Notes: generated from the letters alone by a model not told the origin. A DNA stretch of 40,877 nucleotides from Muribaculaceae bacterium (GCA_017553785.1 JAFZKD010000082.1:1-40877); one strand, 5' to 3'. Positions 1-9,012 are shown, counted from the stretch's first letter. Translations and numbers: made by a program.

Positions 1-242
1 AGGTCGCGCGTCAGGTCGCCGATGCTCGTCTTCAGTCCCAAGGCAGAGGGCATGAGCATCTGCTGGCCGTCGAGCGTGGCGCTATAGTATAAGCGTCCGC
101 CAGTATTGCTGATGGTCACCTGTAATTTGCCGTCGGGTGAAGAAACAGTAACGTCATCAGCAAATAAAGGTAAAAAGGTAAAAAGGTAAAAAGGTAAGAC
201 CCATTTCCTAATACCGATACCCTTCAAAAATAAACATTTCAT
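1..242 (-). CDS. Secreted glycoside hydrolase family 97 protein, 5' part only
   Basis: This is the first 80 codons of a gene that leaves the window at base 1. Read on the minus strand from ATG 240-242, it gives a basic N-terminus, a hydrophobic stretch (LPFYLFTFLPLFA) and a likely signal-peptidase site before DDVTVSSPDGKL. The following segment, with GGRLYYSATLDG and PSALGLKTSIGD, resembles the N-terminal beta-sandwich of GH97 enzymes (SusB-like alpha-glucosidases/alpha-galactosidases). GH97 proteins usually act in the periplasm on alpha-linked oligosaccharides; the catalytic domain is not in view, so specificity is unknown. The gene follows nagB on the same strand with a 73-base gap. Oddly, the hydrophobic core of the signal peptide is encoded by four copies of an 8-bp repeat. 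The family call rests on a short N-terminal segment. Confidence 0.75.
   Translation of the reverse strand, partial: MKCLFLKGIGIRKWVLPFYLFTFLPLFADDVTVSSPDGKLQVTISNTGGRLYYSATLDGQQMLMPSALGLKTSIGDLTRD
166..197. repeat. 8-bp tandem repeat, 4 copies, inside signal-peptide codons
   Basis: Four exact copies of AAAGGTAA lie head to tail at 166-173, 174-181, 182-189 and 190-197. On the coding (minus) strand the unit is TTACCTTT. Eight is not a multiple of three, so gain or loss of one unit would shift the GH97 reading frame. A degenerate copy (TTACCTTTTTACTTTTTA) sits at 301-318, over the nagB stop codon. Confidence 0.9.
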
Positions 243-262
243 AACTTTCATTGATTTAAAAT

Positions 263-285
263 GGGCACGAACTATTTCCGTGCCC
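263..285 (-). terminator. Possible nagB terminator hairpin
   Basis: A 7-bp perfect stem, GGGCACG (263-269) with CGTGCCC (279-285), has a 9-base loop. On the minus strand it is followed by ATTTTAAA, a weak T-rich tail. It lies between the nagB stop and the GH97 start. It may terminate or attenuate transcription, so that GH97 receives reduced or separate transcription. Confidence 0.45.
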
Positions 286-315
286 CAATTTTTATAGTTT
301 TTACCTTTTTACTTT

Positions 316-1110
316 TTAAAGCAGGTTTTCGCGCTCTATGTCCTTGAAATACTTGTAGGTGCTGACCTTCAGCTCGTCGGCAGCATCCTCGTCGCTGACG
401 ATGATACCATGCTCGTGCATCTGCAGGGCACTGATGGTCCACATGTGGTTCACGGCACCCTCGATGGCTGCCTGAAGGGCACGGGCCTTGGCGTGGCCGT
501 TGACGAGGATCATCACCTCGCGGGCAGCCATGACGGTACCCACGCCCACGGTGAGTGCGGTCTTGGGCACTTTGTTCACGTCGCCGTCGAAGAAACGGCT
601 GTTAGCGATGATGGTGTCGCGGGTTAGTGTCTTCTGGCGGGTTAATGAGGTGAGCGACGAGCCAGGCTCGTTGAACGCGATATGGCCGTCGGGGCCCACG
701 CCACCCATAAACAAGTCGATGCCCCCAACGGCCTGAATACGCGCCTCATATTCCTCACACTCCTTCAACACATCCGGTGCGTTGCCGTTAAGGATATTCA
801 CGTTTTCGGGCTTGATATCGATGTGCGAGAAGAAGTTCTTCCACATGAACGAGTGGTAACTCTCGGGGTGATCCTCGGGCAAGTTGCAATACTCATCCAT
901 GTTGAAGGTGATGACATTTTGGAACGACACCTGTCCTGCCTTATTCATCTTGATGAGTTCACTGTACATGCCCAGCGGGGAACTACCGGTAGGGCAACCC
1001 AGTTTGAAGGGCTTATCGGGTGTAGGATTAGCTTCATTGATACGTTTTGCCACATAGTTTGCGGCCCATTTTGATACTCGTTCGTAATTCGGTTCAATGA
1101 TCAGTCTCAT
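316..1110 (-). CDS. nagB: Glucosamine-6-phosphate deaminase
   Basis: This 264-residue protein deaminates and isomerises glucosamine-6-phosphate to fructose-6-phosphate and ammonia, feeding amino sugars into glycolysis in the cytoplasm. The length is normal for NagB. The family motifs fall at the same residue numbers as in the E. coli enzyme: NMDEY with Asp72 (general base), then [13 protein letters not shown] with Asp141, His143 and Glu148. The phosphate-binding segment CPTGSSP is at residues 39-45. The ATG at 1110 gives the usual MRLIIEP N-terminus and lies about 38 bases downstream of a TAACTTTG box. The gene is divergent from surE. The GH97 gene downstream suggests a carbohydrate-use context, but co-regulation is inference. 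Confidence 0.97.
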   Translation of the reverse strand: MRLIIEPNYERVSKWAANYVAKRINEANPTPDKPFKLGCPTGSSPLGMYSELIKMNKAGQVSFQNVITFNMDEYCNLPEDHPESYHSFMWKNFFSHIDIKPENVNILNGNAPDVLKECEEYEARIQAVGGIDLFMGGVGPDGHIAFNEPGSSLTSLTRQKTLTRDTIIANSRFFDGDVNKVPKTALTVGVGTVMAAREVMILVNGHAKARALQAAIEGAVNHMWTISALQMHEHGIIVSDEDAADELKVSTYKYFKDIERENLL

Positions 1111-1147
1111 AATTCTTGATTTTGAATAGATTAATCTTTAATGGGGG

Positions 1148-1155
1148 CAAAGTTA
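1148..1155 (-). promoter_or_regulatory. nagB promoter -7 box
   Basis: TAACTTTG on the minus strand (CAAAGTTA on plus) matches the Bacteroidetes TAnnTTTG -7 element. It lies 38 bases upstream of the nagB ATG. I see no clear TTG at -33. Confidence 0.6.
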
Positions 1156-1187
1156 CTCCAAATCTCACAATTATCCATAAAAAATTG

Positions 1188-1195
1188 TAACTTTG
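1188..1195 (+). promoter_or_regulatory. surE promoter -7 box
   Basis: TAACTTTG followed by C matches the Bacteroidetes -7 consensus. It ends 21 bases before the ATG at 1217, which implies a leader of roughly 15 bases. That argues against a TTG at 1193, inside the box, being the start codon. Confidence 0.65.
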
Positions 1196-1216
1196 CACCC
1201 AAATTCGACACATCAA

Positions 1217-1990
1217 ATGGACAACAAACGACCACTCATCCTCATCAGCAACGATGACGGCTACAACTACAACGGTATACGTTCACTCATCAAGGTGGCA
1301 AGAACGCTGGGCGACGTGTTTGTTGTGGCTCCGGCCGTGCATCAGAGCGGCATGTCAAGCGCCATCACGTTTGTCAACCCTGTGCGCACCATCAAGGTGA
1401 CTGAAGAGCCTGGATTCACCGTATATCTCGCGACAGGAACGCCCGCCGATTGCGTGAAACTGGCACTGAGCCAACTCATGGCCGACCGCATGCCCGATGT
1501 AGTGCTCGCCGGTATCAACCACGGCTTCAACAGTGGCCTGAACACGCTGTACAGCGGAACGATGGCCTGCGTCTTTGAAGGCATTTTGCACGGCGTGCCG
1601 TCGGTGGCATTCTCCTTTGGCGATTACAGCTCCGATGCCGACACCAGCGTGTGTGAAGAGGTGGTCCACCACGTCACCAAACGCGTCCTGGAACGCGGAC
1701 TACCCAAGGACGTATGCCTGAACGTGAACATCCCGCATGTGGATGGCACTTTCAAGGGCATGAAAGTGACCACCGGCGACATGGGTCGTTGGGTCAACGA
1801 GTGGGAACACCGTGTGGATCCCACAGGACGCGACTATTACTGGCTGACCGGAGAGTTTGAATTGGCCGACAAGGGCGAAGGCTTAACCGACTATTATTGG
1901 CTCGAACGAGGCTATGTGACGGTCACTCCCACCCACGTGGACCAGACCGATTTCGCCTCGATGGCCGCTATCAGCGACCTGCTGCTGTAA
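1217..1990 (+). CDS. surE: 5'/3'-nucleotidase SurE
   Basis: SurE is a cytoplasmic, divalent-metal-dependent nucleoside monophosphatase that also acts on short polyphosphate. The 257-residue protein carries the metal site: ISNDDGY with Asp13 and Asp14, QSG with Ser44, and AGINHG with Asn101, followed by the conserved [10 protein letters not shown] segment. ATG 1217 was chosen because it yields [15 protein letters not shown], as in the family, and lies just beyond a -7 box. An in-frame TTG at 1193 falls within that box. The gene is followed after 49 bases by gltX, and the two are probably co-transcribed. Nothing in the sequence is unusual. Confidence 0.96.
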   Translation: MDNKRPLILISNDDGYNYNGIRSLIKVARTLGDVFVVAPAVHQSGMSSAITFVNPVRTIKVTEEPGFTVYLATGTPADCVKLALSQLMADRMPDVVLAGINHGFNSGLNTLYSGTMACVFEGILHGVPSVAFSFGDYSSDADTSVCEEVVHHVTKRVLERGLPKDVCLNVNIPHVDGTFKGMKVTTGDMGRWVNEWEHRVDPTGRDYYWLTGEFELADKGEGLTDYYWLERGYVTVTPTHVDQTDFASMAAISDLLL

Positions 1991-2039
1991 ACCTCATCAA
2001 GACGACTACACATTAATAATATATATAAACGACACGAGA

Positions 2040-3581
2040 ATGGAACGAAAAGTTAGAGTGCGCTTTGCGCCTTCACCCACAGGACCGCTGCACATCGGCG
2101 GCGTGCGCACGGCGCTGTACAATTACCTGTTTGCACGTCAACACGGCGGTGATATGATCCTGCGCATCGAGGACACCGACAGCACACGCTTTGTGCCCGG
2201 CGCCGAAGAGTATATCAACGAGGCGCTGCAATGGCTGGGCATCGGTATAGACGAAGGAGTGCGCGAGGGCGGCAACTATGGTCCCTACAAGCAGAGCGAG
2301 CGCCGTGATTTGTACCGCAAGTACACACAGCAGCTCCTTGATGCGGGGAAAGCCTACTACGCTTTTGACACCCCCGAGGAACTGGAGACCAAGCGTCAGG
2401 AAATCAAGAACTTCCAGTATGACGCACACACTCGTGGCATGATGCGCAACTCCATTTCCCTGCCTGCCGACGAAGTAAAGGCCCTCATGGAGAGCGGTGC
2501 CAAATGGGTGGTGCGCTTCCGCATCGAGCCCGACCAGGATGTCGTGGTTCATGACCTGCTGCGAGGCGACGTGACCATCAATTCGTCAATCCTCGATGAC
2601 AAGGTGCTCTACAAGAGCGCTGATGACCTGCCCACCTATCATCTGGCCAACATTGTTGATGACCACCTGATGGAAGTGTCACACGTCATCCGCGGCGAGG
2701 AATGGTTGCCCAGCGCTCCATTACACGTGCTGTTATACCAGGCCTTTGGCTGGGAGGACACCATGCCCGCGTTCGTTCATCTGCCACTGCTGCTCAAACC
2801 TGACGGAAAGGGCAAATTGAGCAAGCGAGACGGTGACAGGCTGGGATTCCCCGTCTTCCCCCTCGATTGGAACGACCCCAAGAGCGGCGAGCGTTCCAGC
2901 GGCTACCGCGAGGCCGGTTACCTGCCACAGGCTGTGGTCAACTTCCTGGCCTTGCTGGGATGGAACCCTGGCGACGACCGTGAGATTTTCTCCATGGAAG
3001 AACTCATCAAGGAATTCTCCATCGACCACTGTTCAAGAAAGGGCGCCAAGTTTGACTTCGAGAAGGGAAAGTGGTTCAATCACGAGTACCTGATGAACAT
3101 GGACAACACCGAACTGGCGGCATTGTTCAAACCCATCCTGAAAAAACACGACGTTGATGTGTCTCAATACAGCGACGAATTCATCGCCGAGGTGGTCGAT
3201 CTGGTCAAGAGCCGCGCCAACTTCGTGGGCGAACTCTGGGACCAGGCGGGTTTCTTCTTCACCCGTCCGACGGAATACAGCGAGAAGGATATCCGCAAAC
3301 GCTGGAAACCCGAGACTCCCGAAATCATGCGTCAACTCGTCGCGCTCCTCGAGGATGCCGACATGAGCGACGCCCAGTCATGCGAAGCGCTCGTCATGGA
3401 CTGGATTGAAAAGAACGGTTTTCACAAGGGCAATGTGATGAACGCATTCCGCCTTACTGTCGTAGGCGAGTGCCGTGGACCGCACATGTTCGACATCACA
3501 CGCCTGTTAGGCCGTGAGGAAACCCTCGCACGCCTCAACGCCGGAATCCAGAACATCCAAGTCCCCGCGCAGGATGCCTAA
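2040..3581 (+). CDS. gltX: Glutamyl-tRNA synthetase
   Basis: This 513-residue class I aminoacyl-tRNA synthetase charges tRNA-Glu in the cytoplasm. It has the nucleotide-binding signature [13 protein letters not shown] (HIGH-like motif at residues 18-21) and the KMSKS-equivalent KLSKR at about 259-263. The helical anticodon-binding region follows. Length and start are typical. Its last eight bases overlap the start of the next gene, which suggests translational coupling with the outer-membrane-like protein downstream. A discriminating versus non-discriminating enzyme cannot be told from sequence by eye. Confidence 0.97.
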   Translation: MERKVRVRFAPSPTGPLHIGGVRTALYNYLFARQHGGDMILRIEDTDSTRFVPGAEEYINEALQWLGIGIDEGVREGGNYGPYKQSERRDLYRKYTQQLLDAGKAYYAFDTPEELETKRQEIKNFQYDAHTRGMMRNSISLPADEVKALMESGAKWVVRFRIEPDQDVVVHDLLRGDVTINSSILDDKVLYKSADDLPTYHLANIVDDHLMEVSHVIRGEEWLPSAPLHVLLYQAFGWEDTMPAFVHLPLLLKPDGKGKLSKRDGDRLGFPVFPLDWNDPKSGERSSGYREAGYLPQAVVNFLALLGWNPGDDREIFSMEELIKEFSIDHCSRKGAKFDFEKGKWFNHEYLMNMDNTELAALFKPILKKHDVDVSQYSDEFIAEVVDLVKSRANFVGELWDQAGFFFTRPTEYSEKDIRKRWKPETPEIMRQLVALLEDADMSDAQSCEALVMDWIEKNGFHKGNVMNAFRLTVVGECRGPHMFDITRLLGREETLARLNAGIQNIQVPAQDA

Positions 3582-4662
3582 ACCCCTACTCGCCATATTG
3601 ACCCTGCTGCTGTTCATCGCTCCAGTCAAGGCCCAAGAAGTGATCTGGAGCATTGATGAGAGTTCCCTGATCAATAACCGCGAGGGCGGTGATGACCGGT
3701 CAACTCCGGACCAAACCTTTGTCTTCACCCGTTTGGCCCCCGAGGTGGGTATCTCGGTCAACGATGGCGAGCATGTGCTCAAGGGCGGTATCGTGTGGTA
3801 CCAGCCCATGATTGACAACCTGAGCGGTTACAAGGTGCTCCCCACCCTTTATTACCGTTACCAGGACAGCAACGGATGGCACGTCACGGCGGGACTCATG
3901 CCGCGAGCCCTGATGGTGGAACGGATGCCTCGATACATGTGGAGCGACTCGCTGAACTACGTGCAGCCCAACATGCGCGGTGTCATGACCCAACTGATCA
4001 AAACTGCGGGATATGCCGAGCTAGCGATAGACTGGCGGCAAATGCAGACCGAAAACCAGCGCGAAGCCTTCACCGCCATGCTGAATACCGACTGGCACAT
4101 TGCAGGGAAAGTGAGTCTGGGGGGGCACATGCAGTATAGCCATCTGGCCATGTCGCGTGCCCATATTGAGGGCGAACACGTCAATGACGACCTGATCATC
4201 AATCCCATGGTCTCGCTTAACCTCTCACACAGCACTATCCTTGACTCTCTTCGACTGTCGGTGGGCTCCATTATCGCCATGCAACGTGACCGGGGCATCA
4301 ACCAATGGGAGAAACCTGCCGGAATGATCGCAACCGCGACAGCGCGTTGGCGATGGCTCCAACTCGATGAGACCTTCTACACCGGAGAGCGGCTCATGCC
4401 GTTGTACCCGAGATACGGAAGCGAACTCGTTTTGGGTGACCCTTACTACAACAACAAAACCTACAGCCGCACCGACCTGATATTCCACATCGTGAGCAAC
4501 CGCATCGTGGACTTGACAGGCTCCCTGACATTTCATGCCGCTGAAAACGCCACCGGTGTGTGGCAGCAAATCGCCTGCCGCTTCTACATCGACAGCGACA
4601 TATGGAAACGGCGCCACGACGGCCGTGGCTTCAAAGACGGCCATCTGCCATCACTATTTTAA
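3574..4662 (+). CDS. Secreted, probably outer-membrane beta-barrel protein, unknown function
   Basis: I do not recognise a named family. The 362-residue product begins with a clear signal peptide, [21 protein letters not shown], cleaved before EVIWSIDE. The rest is rich in alternating hydrophobic/polar stretches and aromatic girdle-like residues ([27 protein letters not shown]), as in outer-membrane barrels. It lacks Cys at the cleavage site, so it is not a lipoprotein. ATG 3574 overlaps the gltX stop by 8 bases; longer in-frame upstream sequence would bury the signal peptide. It sits between gltX and waaA, 31 bases before waaA, which hints at an envelope role. A barrel is inferred from composition only. 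Confidence 0.7.
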   Translation: MPKPLLAILTLLLFIAPVKAQEVIWSIDESSLINNREGGDDRSTPDQTFVFTRLAPEVGISVNDGEHVLKGGIVWYQPMIDNLSGYKVLPTLYYRYQDSNGWHVTAGLMPRALMVERMPRYMWSDSLNYVQPNMRGVMTQLIKTAGYAELAIDWRQMQTENQREAFTAMLNTDWHIAGKVSLGGHMQYSHLAMSRAHIEGEHVNDDLIINPMVSLNLSHSTILDSLRLSVGSIIAMQRDRGINQWEKPAGMIATATARWRWLQLDETFYTGERLMPLYPRYGSELVLGDPYYNNKTYSRTDLIFHIVSNRIVDLTGSLTFHAAENATGVWQQIACRFYIDSDIWKRRHDGRGFKDGHLPSLF

Positions 4663-4693
4663 CGACTAACAATCCAAACACCAAGAGCCCAGC

Positions 4694-5929
4694 ATGGATC
4701 CCATTTACAACCTAGGTGTAGCCACATACCGTAACGCCGTCAGAATAGCTGCCGTGCGCAATCCCAAAGCGAAACTGCTCATGCGCGGACAGCGCCGGTG
4801 TTTCCGCACGCTTCAACGCAAACTCAATCCCGCAGGAGGATACATCTGGATTCACGCCTCGTCGCTTGGTGAATTTGAACAAGGACGGCCGCTCATCGAG
4901 CGCATCAAGAAGGACAAGCCCGATGCCCGCATCCTGCTGACGTTCTTCTCACCGTCGGGCTACGAGGTGCGCAAGAACTTCAGCATGGTGGACACCGTGG
5001 TATATCTCCCGTTTGACCTACCCAACAACGTGAAGCAGTTCCTGGACATCGTCAAGCCCTCAATCGCCATTTTTGTCAAGTATGAGTTCTGGGGGAACTA
5101 CCTGCAGGCCCTCAAGAGGCGCGGAATCCCCACCTTCATCATCTCGGCGATTTTCAGACCCGGACAAATCTTTTTCAGACCATGGGGCGGCATGTTCCGC
5201 AAGATGCTCAAGTGCTTCAACACGCTGTTTGTCCAAAACGAGCAGTCCCGAAAGTTGTTAGAGAGCATTGGCGTCAAGAACGTTGTAGTTGCCGGAGATA
5301 CCCGATTTGACCGTGTCGCTGACGTTAAAGCCGCGGCCAAAGAATTCCCCTTGGTCGAGAAATTCGTCGAGAACGCCAAGTTCACGCTCATCATGGGTAG
5401 TTCATGGCCGCCCGACGAAGACATTGTCATCCCTTACTTCAACGCCCACCGCGAGATGAAACTCATCATCGCGCCCCATGAGTTTGACCGCCACCGCCTG
5501 CATGTCCTCATGTCCAAACTGTCACGGCCTGCCCGCTTTTACAGTGAGGCGACAATTAAAAACGTGGAAAATGCCGACTGTCTGATCATTGACAGTTTCG
5601 GACTCCTTTCCTCGCTTTACAAGTATGGCCAAACGGCATACGTGGGCGGCGGTTTCGGCGTGAGCATCCACAACATCAACGAGGCCGCCGTCTATGGCAT
5701 TCCTGTCATTTTCGGGCCCAAGCACCACAAGTTCCAGGAAGCCAAAGACCTCATCGCGTGTGACGGTGCCATGAGCATCCACGATGCCGACTCGTTCTCG
5801 GCAGCCATGGACCCGATGCTTGAGAACGAACCATTGCGGCTCAAGTGCGGCAAAGCGGCCGGAGATTACATCCAATCCCACTTGGGCGGCACCCAACTCA
5901 TCTACGACATGATTTTCAACAACAAATAG
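4694..5929 (+). CDS. waaA: 3-deoxy-D-manno-octulosonic acid (Kdo) transferase
   Basis: This membrane-associated GT30 glycosyltransferase adds Kdo to lipid A precursor during LPS core assembly. The 411-residue length matches the family. Visible signatures are IHASSLGEFEQGRPLIE near residues 53-69 (with the catalytic Glu), LLTFFSPSGYE, the FVKYEFWGNYL segment, and the C-terminal nucleotide-sugar site with YVGGGFGVSIHNINEAAVYG and FGPKHHKFQEA. The start gives a normal N-terminal hydrophobic/basic region. It is the last gene of the surE-gltX-barrel-waaA run; a separate promoter follows before yceD. How many Kdo residues it adds cannot be predicted. Confidence 0.95.
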   Translation: MDPIYNLGVATYRNAVRIAAVRNPKAKLLMRGQRRCFRTLQRKLNPAGGYIWIHASSLGEFEQGRPLIERIKKDKPDARILLTFFSPSGYEVRKNFSMVDTVVYLPFDLPNNVKQFLDIVKPSIAIFVKYEFWGNYLQALKRRGIPTFIISAIFRPGQIFFRPWGGMFRKMLKCFNTLFVQNEQSRKLLESIGVKNVVVAGDTRFDRVADVKAAAKEFPLVEKFVENAKFTLIMGSSWPPDEDIVIPYFNAHREMKLIIAPHEFDRHRLHVLMSKLSRPARFYSEATIKNVENADCLIIDSFGLLSSLYKYGQTAYVGGGFGVSIHNINEAAVYGIPVIFGPKHHKFQEAKDLIACDGAMSIHDADSFSAAMDPMLENEPLRLKCGKAAGDYIQSHLGGTQLIYDMIFNNK

Positions 5930-5986
5930 ACTTGAGCGCCCAAAACTCCACATAGGACACCAAAAACAAAAAAAATTGTAAAATCG

Positions 5987-6017
5987 TTGAATATTAACGG
6001 GATTTGTTATACCTTTG
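5987..6017 (+). promoter_or_regulatory. Promoter of the yceD-rpmF-fabH operon
   Basis: TTG at 5987-5989 and TACCTTTG at 6010-6017 are separated by 20 bases. Both elements and the spacing fit the Bacteroidetes sigma-ABfr promoter. The implied transcription start is near 6024, about 20 bases before the yceD ATG. Confidence 0.7.
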
Positions 6018-6044
6018 TGGCGCTTTAACGAAAAACTACAGTTG

Positions 6045-6590
6045 ATGGTGGATGCTTTAAAGTTGAAAATCAAGACTTTAGCATTTGGTACACAGACTAT
6101 TGAGTGCCATATTGACGAGTCATTTTTCGACGGATTTGAGCAGGCCGAGGTGCGTCACGCTGATGTGGCTGTCACCATGGATGTAACGCGCAAAAGCGAA
6201 AACACCTTCCACCTGGAGATCGCATGCACCGGCACCTTGACAATACCCTGTGACCGATGCCTTGAGGATCTGGATTTGCCGGTGGAGGAGAGCTATCGAC
6301 TGAACGTGGAGCAAATGGGCACCGAGCTTGACGACACCAACGATGAGCTTCTGATTGTGCCATCGGACTGGCGGGAGCTGGACACCGCACCCCTGGTGCG
6401 GGACACCGTGCTGCTCGCTATACCGATGACGCATTGTCATGAGAGTGAAGACGATTGCAACCCCGACATGCTCGACATGCTCAATTCTCATAGCGTCGAG
6501 GCCGTCCCCGACGACGATGAGGATCACCAAAGTGAGACTACCGGCACCGACCCCCGATGGGAGGCGCTGCGAAAACTGAAAGAACAATAA
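6045..6590 (+). CDS. yceD: YceD/DUF177 family protein
   Basis: This 181-residue cytoplasmic protein belongs to the DUF177 family, linked to 23S rRNA processing or 50S assembly. It almost always lies directly before rpmF, as here, with a 20-base gap. The core CTGTLTIPCDRCLEDLDLPV with paired cysteines near residues 62-73 is characteristic, as is the later acidic linker (VPDDDEDHQ). The C-terminal DPRWEALRKLKEQ also matches family ends. ATG 6045 was chosen because it lies about 28 bases after the -7 box and gives MVDALKLKIKTLAFG; upstream codons overlap the promoter. The exact biochemical role is not settled. Confidence 0.9.
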   Translation: MVDALKLKIKTLAFGTQTIECHIDESFFDGFEQAEVRHADVAVTMDVTRKSENTFHLEIACTGTLTIPCDRCLEDLDLPVEESYRLNVEQMGTELDDTNDELLIVPSDWRELDTAPLVRDTVLLAIPMTHCHESEDDCNPDMLDMLNSHSVEAVPDDDEDHQSETTGTDPRWEALRKLKEQ

Positions 6591-6610
6591 TTTTTAAATA
6601 AAACAAGAAA

Positions 6611-6793
6611 ATGGCACATCCTAAAAGAAGACAGTCTAAGACTCGTACCGCAAAGCGCCGCACCCACGATGTGGCTGTGGCCCCCACTATCGCTCAGTGC
6701 TCAAACTGCGGCGCATGGCATGTTTATCACACCGTATGCCCCGAGTGCGGTTATTACCGTGGCAAGAACGTGATGGGCAAAGAGGAAGCCTAA
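6611..6793 (+). CDS. rpmF: 50S ribosomal protein L32
   Basis: A 60-residue L32 of the zinc-ribbon type, a structural protein of the large ribosomal subunit. It begins MAHPKRRQSKTRTAKRR, the standard basic L32 N-terminus. It carries a four-cysteine zinc site, CSNC (31-34) and CPEC (44-47). The presence of all four Cys marks it as the zinc-binding (C+) form rather than the zinc-independent paralogue. It sits between yceD and fabH, the common bacterial order. Confidence 0.98.
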   Translation: MAHPKRRQSKTRTAKRRTHDVAVAPTIAQCSNCGAWHVYHTVCPECGYYRGKNVMGKEEA

Positions 6794-6939
6794 ATCCCGT
6801 GAGTACCGCGGCCCAATGCCGTGGCGACATGAGATTCTAGTTACTCGTTATATCCTGAATGGGCTGAATCTTAATTGTTTTCAACCTCATTTGGGATATT
6901 GAATTTAATAACTTGCTATACGAATACGCTTTCTAGCAT

Positions 6940-7923
6940 ATGCTGAACGCTAAAATTACAGGTATCGCATCCTATCTCCCCGATGATATTCTGGACAACG
7001 AGATGCTCTCCCAGATGGTGGACACCACCGACGAGTGGATCACCACACGCGTGGGCGTCAAAGAGCGTCGTATCCTCAAGAAACCCGTCGGCTCATCATG
7101 GATGGGCATCCAGGCGGTGAACAAGATGCTCGAGGAGACCGGCACCAACCGTGACGAGATCGACCTGCTCATTTGTCCGACATCCAATCCCGACCACCGT
7201 TTCCCCTCAACGGCATCTATCATTGCCCACGGGACAGGCATCGAGAAGAAGTGCTATGCCTATGATATCCAGGCTGCTTGTGCGGGATTCCTCGTGGGAC
7301 TCTACGAAGCGACGGCATTCATTCGTTCGGGCATCTACAAGAAGGTCATTGTCGTCTCGGCCGAAAAGATGTCGAGCATGGTCAACTACAAGGACCGCGC
7401 GACATGTCCACTTTTTGGTGACGCGGCAGCATGTATGCTGCTGGAGCCTACCGAGGAGAACATCGGCATCATGGACGGCGTCTTCCATGTGGACGGTTCA
7501 GGACTCGAGCATCTGGTCTATAAGGCAGGTGGCTCAGCGCTTTCGGCCAGCCACGAGACGGTTGACGCCGGCTTCCACTACGTTTATCAGGAAGGACGCG
7601 CGGTCTATCGTCACGCTGTCATCGACATGCTCACCTCAAGCCAAGACGTGATGAAGCGCAACAATCTCACCAAAGATGACGTTGACTGGTTTGTGCCCCA
7701 CCAGGCCAACCTGCGCATCATCGAGGCCGTTGGAGCACGCATTGGTATCGACGAGAGCAAAGTGATGGTCAACATCGAGCATCGCGGCAACACCAGCGCC
7801 GCCAGCATCCCCCTGTGTCTAGACGAGAACAAGCACAGGATCAAGAAGGGGGACAAGTTAATCCTCACCGCCTTTGGTGCCGGATTCACTTGGGGTGCAC
7901 TCTACATCACCTGGTCGCTGTAA
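6940..7923 (+). CDS. fabH: Beta-ketoacyl-ACP synthase III
   Basis: FabH condenses a short acyl-CoA with malonyl-ACP to start fatty-acid synthesis in the cytoplasm. This 327-residue protein has the full catalytic triad: Cys114 in QAACAGFLVG, His254 in FVPHQANLRI, and Asn284 in HRGNTSAASIP. The C-terminal ILTAFGAGFTWGALYI is typical. The 146 bases between rpmF and fabH hold no obvious promoter or terminator, so it is probably read through from the yceD promoter. The start MLNAKITGIASYLPDDIL aligns with the family. Starter-unit preference (acetyl versus branched) cannot be read directly. Confidence 0.97.
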   Translation: MLNAKITGIASYLPDDILDNEMLSQMVDTTDEWITTRVGVKERRILKKPVGSSWMGIQAVNKMLEETGTNRDEIDLLICPTSNPDHRFPSTASIIAHGTGIEKKCYAYDIQAACAGFLVGLYEATAFIRSGIYKKVIVVSAEKMSSMVNYKDRATCPLFGDAAACMLLEPTEENIGIMDGVFHVDGSGLEHLVYKAGGSALSASHETVDAGFHYVYQEGRAVYRHAVIDMLTSSQDVMKRNNLTKDDVDWFVPHQANLRIIEAVGARIGIDESKVMVNIEHRGNTSAASIPLCLDENKHRIKKGDKLILTAFGAGFTWGALYITWSL

Positions 7924-7942
7924 AGCGCCTGTACACATTATC

Positions 7943-7986
7943 GAAGCATCACTACTCACGACCATCAACCAGAGTAGCGATGCTTC
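7943..7986 (+). other. Intercistronic hairpin between fabH and era
   Basis: GAAGCATC (7943-7950) pairs with GATGCTTC (7979-7986), then after one A/C mismatch CTACTC (7952-7957) pairs with GAGTAG (7972-7977). The loop is 14 bases. No T-run follows, so it is more likely an mRNA-stabilising or attenuating structure than a full terminator. Confidence 0.6.
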
Positions 7987-8040
7987 TTGAATGTAAAAAA
8001 CAATAACAATCGACTAGCGTCTATAGCAAACGACTAAAAA

Positions 8041-8922
8041 ATGCATCGAGCAGGATTTGTCAACATAGTAGGCAACCCCAACGTGGGAAAATCAACACTG
8101 AGCAACCGCCTGGTGGGCGAACGTCTGTCCATCATCACCAGCAAGGCCCAGACCACACGCCACCGCATCATGGGAATCGTCAACGGTGATGATTACCAGA
8201 TCGTCTTCAGCGACACCCCCGGCGTGCTCAAGCCCAAGTTCCGCCTTCAGCAGAGCATGCTGGAATACTCCACCGGCGCGCTGGTCGATGCCGATGTGCT
8301 GCTATATGTCACCGATGTCGTTGAAAGCCCCACCAAGAACCAGGACTTCCTCGACCGTGTCGCCAAGGAGAAGATCCCCATCCTCCTGGTCATCAACAAG
8401 ATTGACCTGCTCAAGGGCAATGAAGACCTGTTGCGCATCATCGACCAATGGAAAGAACTGCTGCCCAACGCCGAGGTATTTCCCACCAGCGCGCTCAACA
8501 ACTTCAACGTTGACAACATCATGAAGCGCATCGTCGAGTTACTGCCCGAGAGCCCGCCCTACTTTGGGAAGGATGCTTTGACCGACCGCAGCAGCCGATT
8601 CTTTGTCACCGAGATCGTCCGCGAGAAAATCCTCATGACCTATGACAAGGAAGTGCCCTATGCCTCTCAGGTCATCGTTGAGAAGTTTGACGAGAGCGAC
8701 ACGTCCATCCACATCATGGCAGTCATCTATGTGGAGCGAGACACCCAAAAGGGCATCATCATTGGCCATCAAGGCAAGATGATCAAGCGGGTGGGAATAG
8801 AGGCCCGCAAGGACATTGAGAAATTCTTTGAGAAGAAAGTCTTTCTGGAACTTTACGTGAAGGTGGAAAAAGACTGGCGCAACCAGGAGAACAAACTCCG
8901 AGCCTTCGGTTACATCGAGTGA
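8041..8922 (+). CDS. era: GTPase Era
   Basis: Era binds the 3' end of 16S rRNA and assists 30S maturation; it acts in the cytoplasm near the membrane. The 293-residue protein has the G-domain motifs GNPNVGKST (11-19), DTPG (58-61) and NKID (119-122). The C-terminal KH RNA-binding domain is marked by IIIGHQGKMIKRVGIEAR. Length and start are normal. It is bracketed by hairpins (7943-7986 and 8923-8954) and followed 90 bases later by the related GTPase gene der, so two ribosome-assembly GTPases are adjacent. Confidence 0.98.
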   Translation: MHRAGFVNIVGNPNVGKSTLSNRLVGERLSIITSKAQTTRHRIMGIVNGDDYQIVFSDTPGVLKPKFRLQQSMLEYSTGALVDADVLLYVTDVVESPTKNQDFLDRVAKEKIPILLVINKIDLLKGNEDLLRIIDQWKELLPNAEVFPTSALNNFNVDNIMKRIVELLPESPPYFGKDALTDRSSRFFVTEIVREKILMTYDKEVPYASQVIVEKFDESDTSIHIMAVIYVERDTQKGIIIGHQGKMIKRVGIEARKDIEKFFEKKVFLELYVKVEKDWRNQENKLRAFGYIE

Positions 8923-8954
8923 TTCAATTAATGTAGTGGGCTTCATTAATTGAA
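8923..8954 (+). other. Intercistronic hairpin between era and der
   Basis: An 11-bp perfect inverted repeat begins on the base after the era stop: TTCAATTAATG (8923-8933) and CATTAATTGAA (8944-8954), loop 10 bases. It is AT-rich and lacks a clean T-run afterwards (GTTTAGAGTTTAGAG). It could protect the era 3' end or partly terminate. Confidence 0.6.
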
Positions 8955-9012
8955 GTTTAGAGTTTAGAGAATTACGACAATAATAACAGCTAATAGCTAA
9001 AAACTTAAAGAT

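Noticed and set aside
436-458. CRISPR array or phage-like repeats anywhere in the window
   Set aside because: No regularly spaced 25-40 bp repeats, cas genes, integrase or attachment sites were found; the coordinates given are only a placeholder inside nagB.
1193-1216. TTG upstream start for surE
   Set aside because: It lies inside the -7 box and adds residues not found in the family; ATG 1217 fits better.
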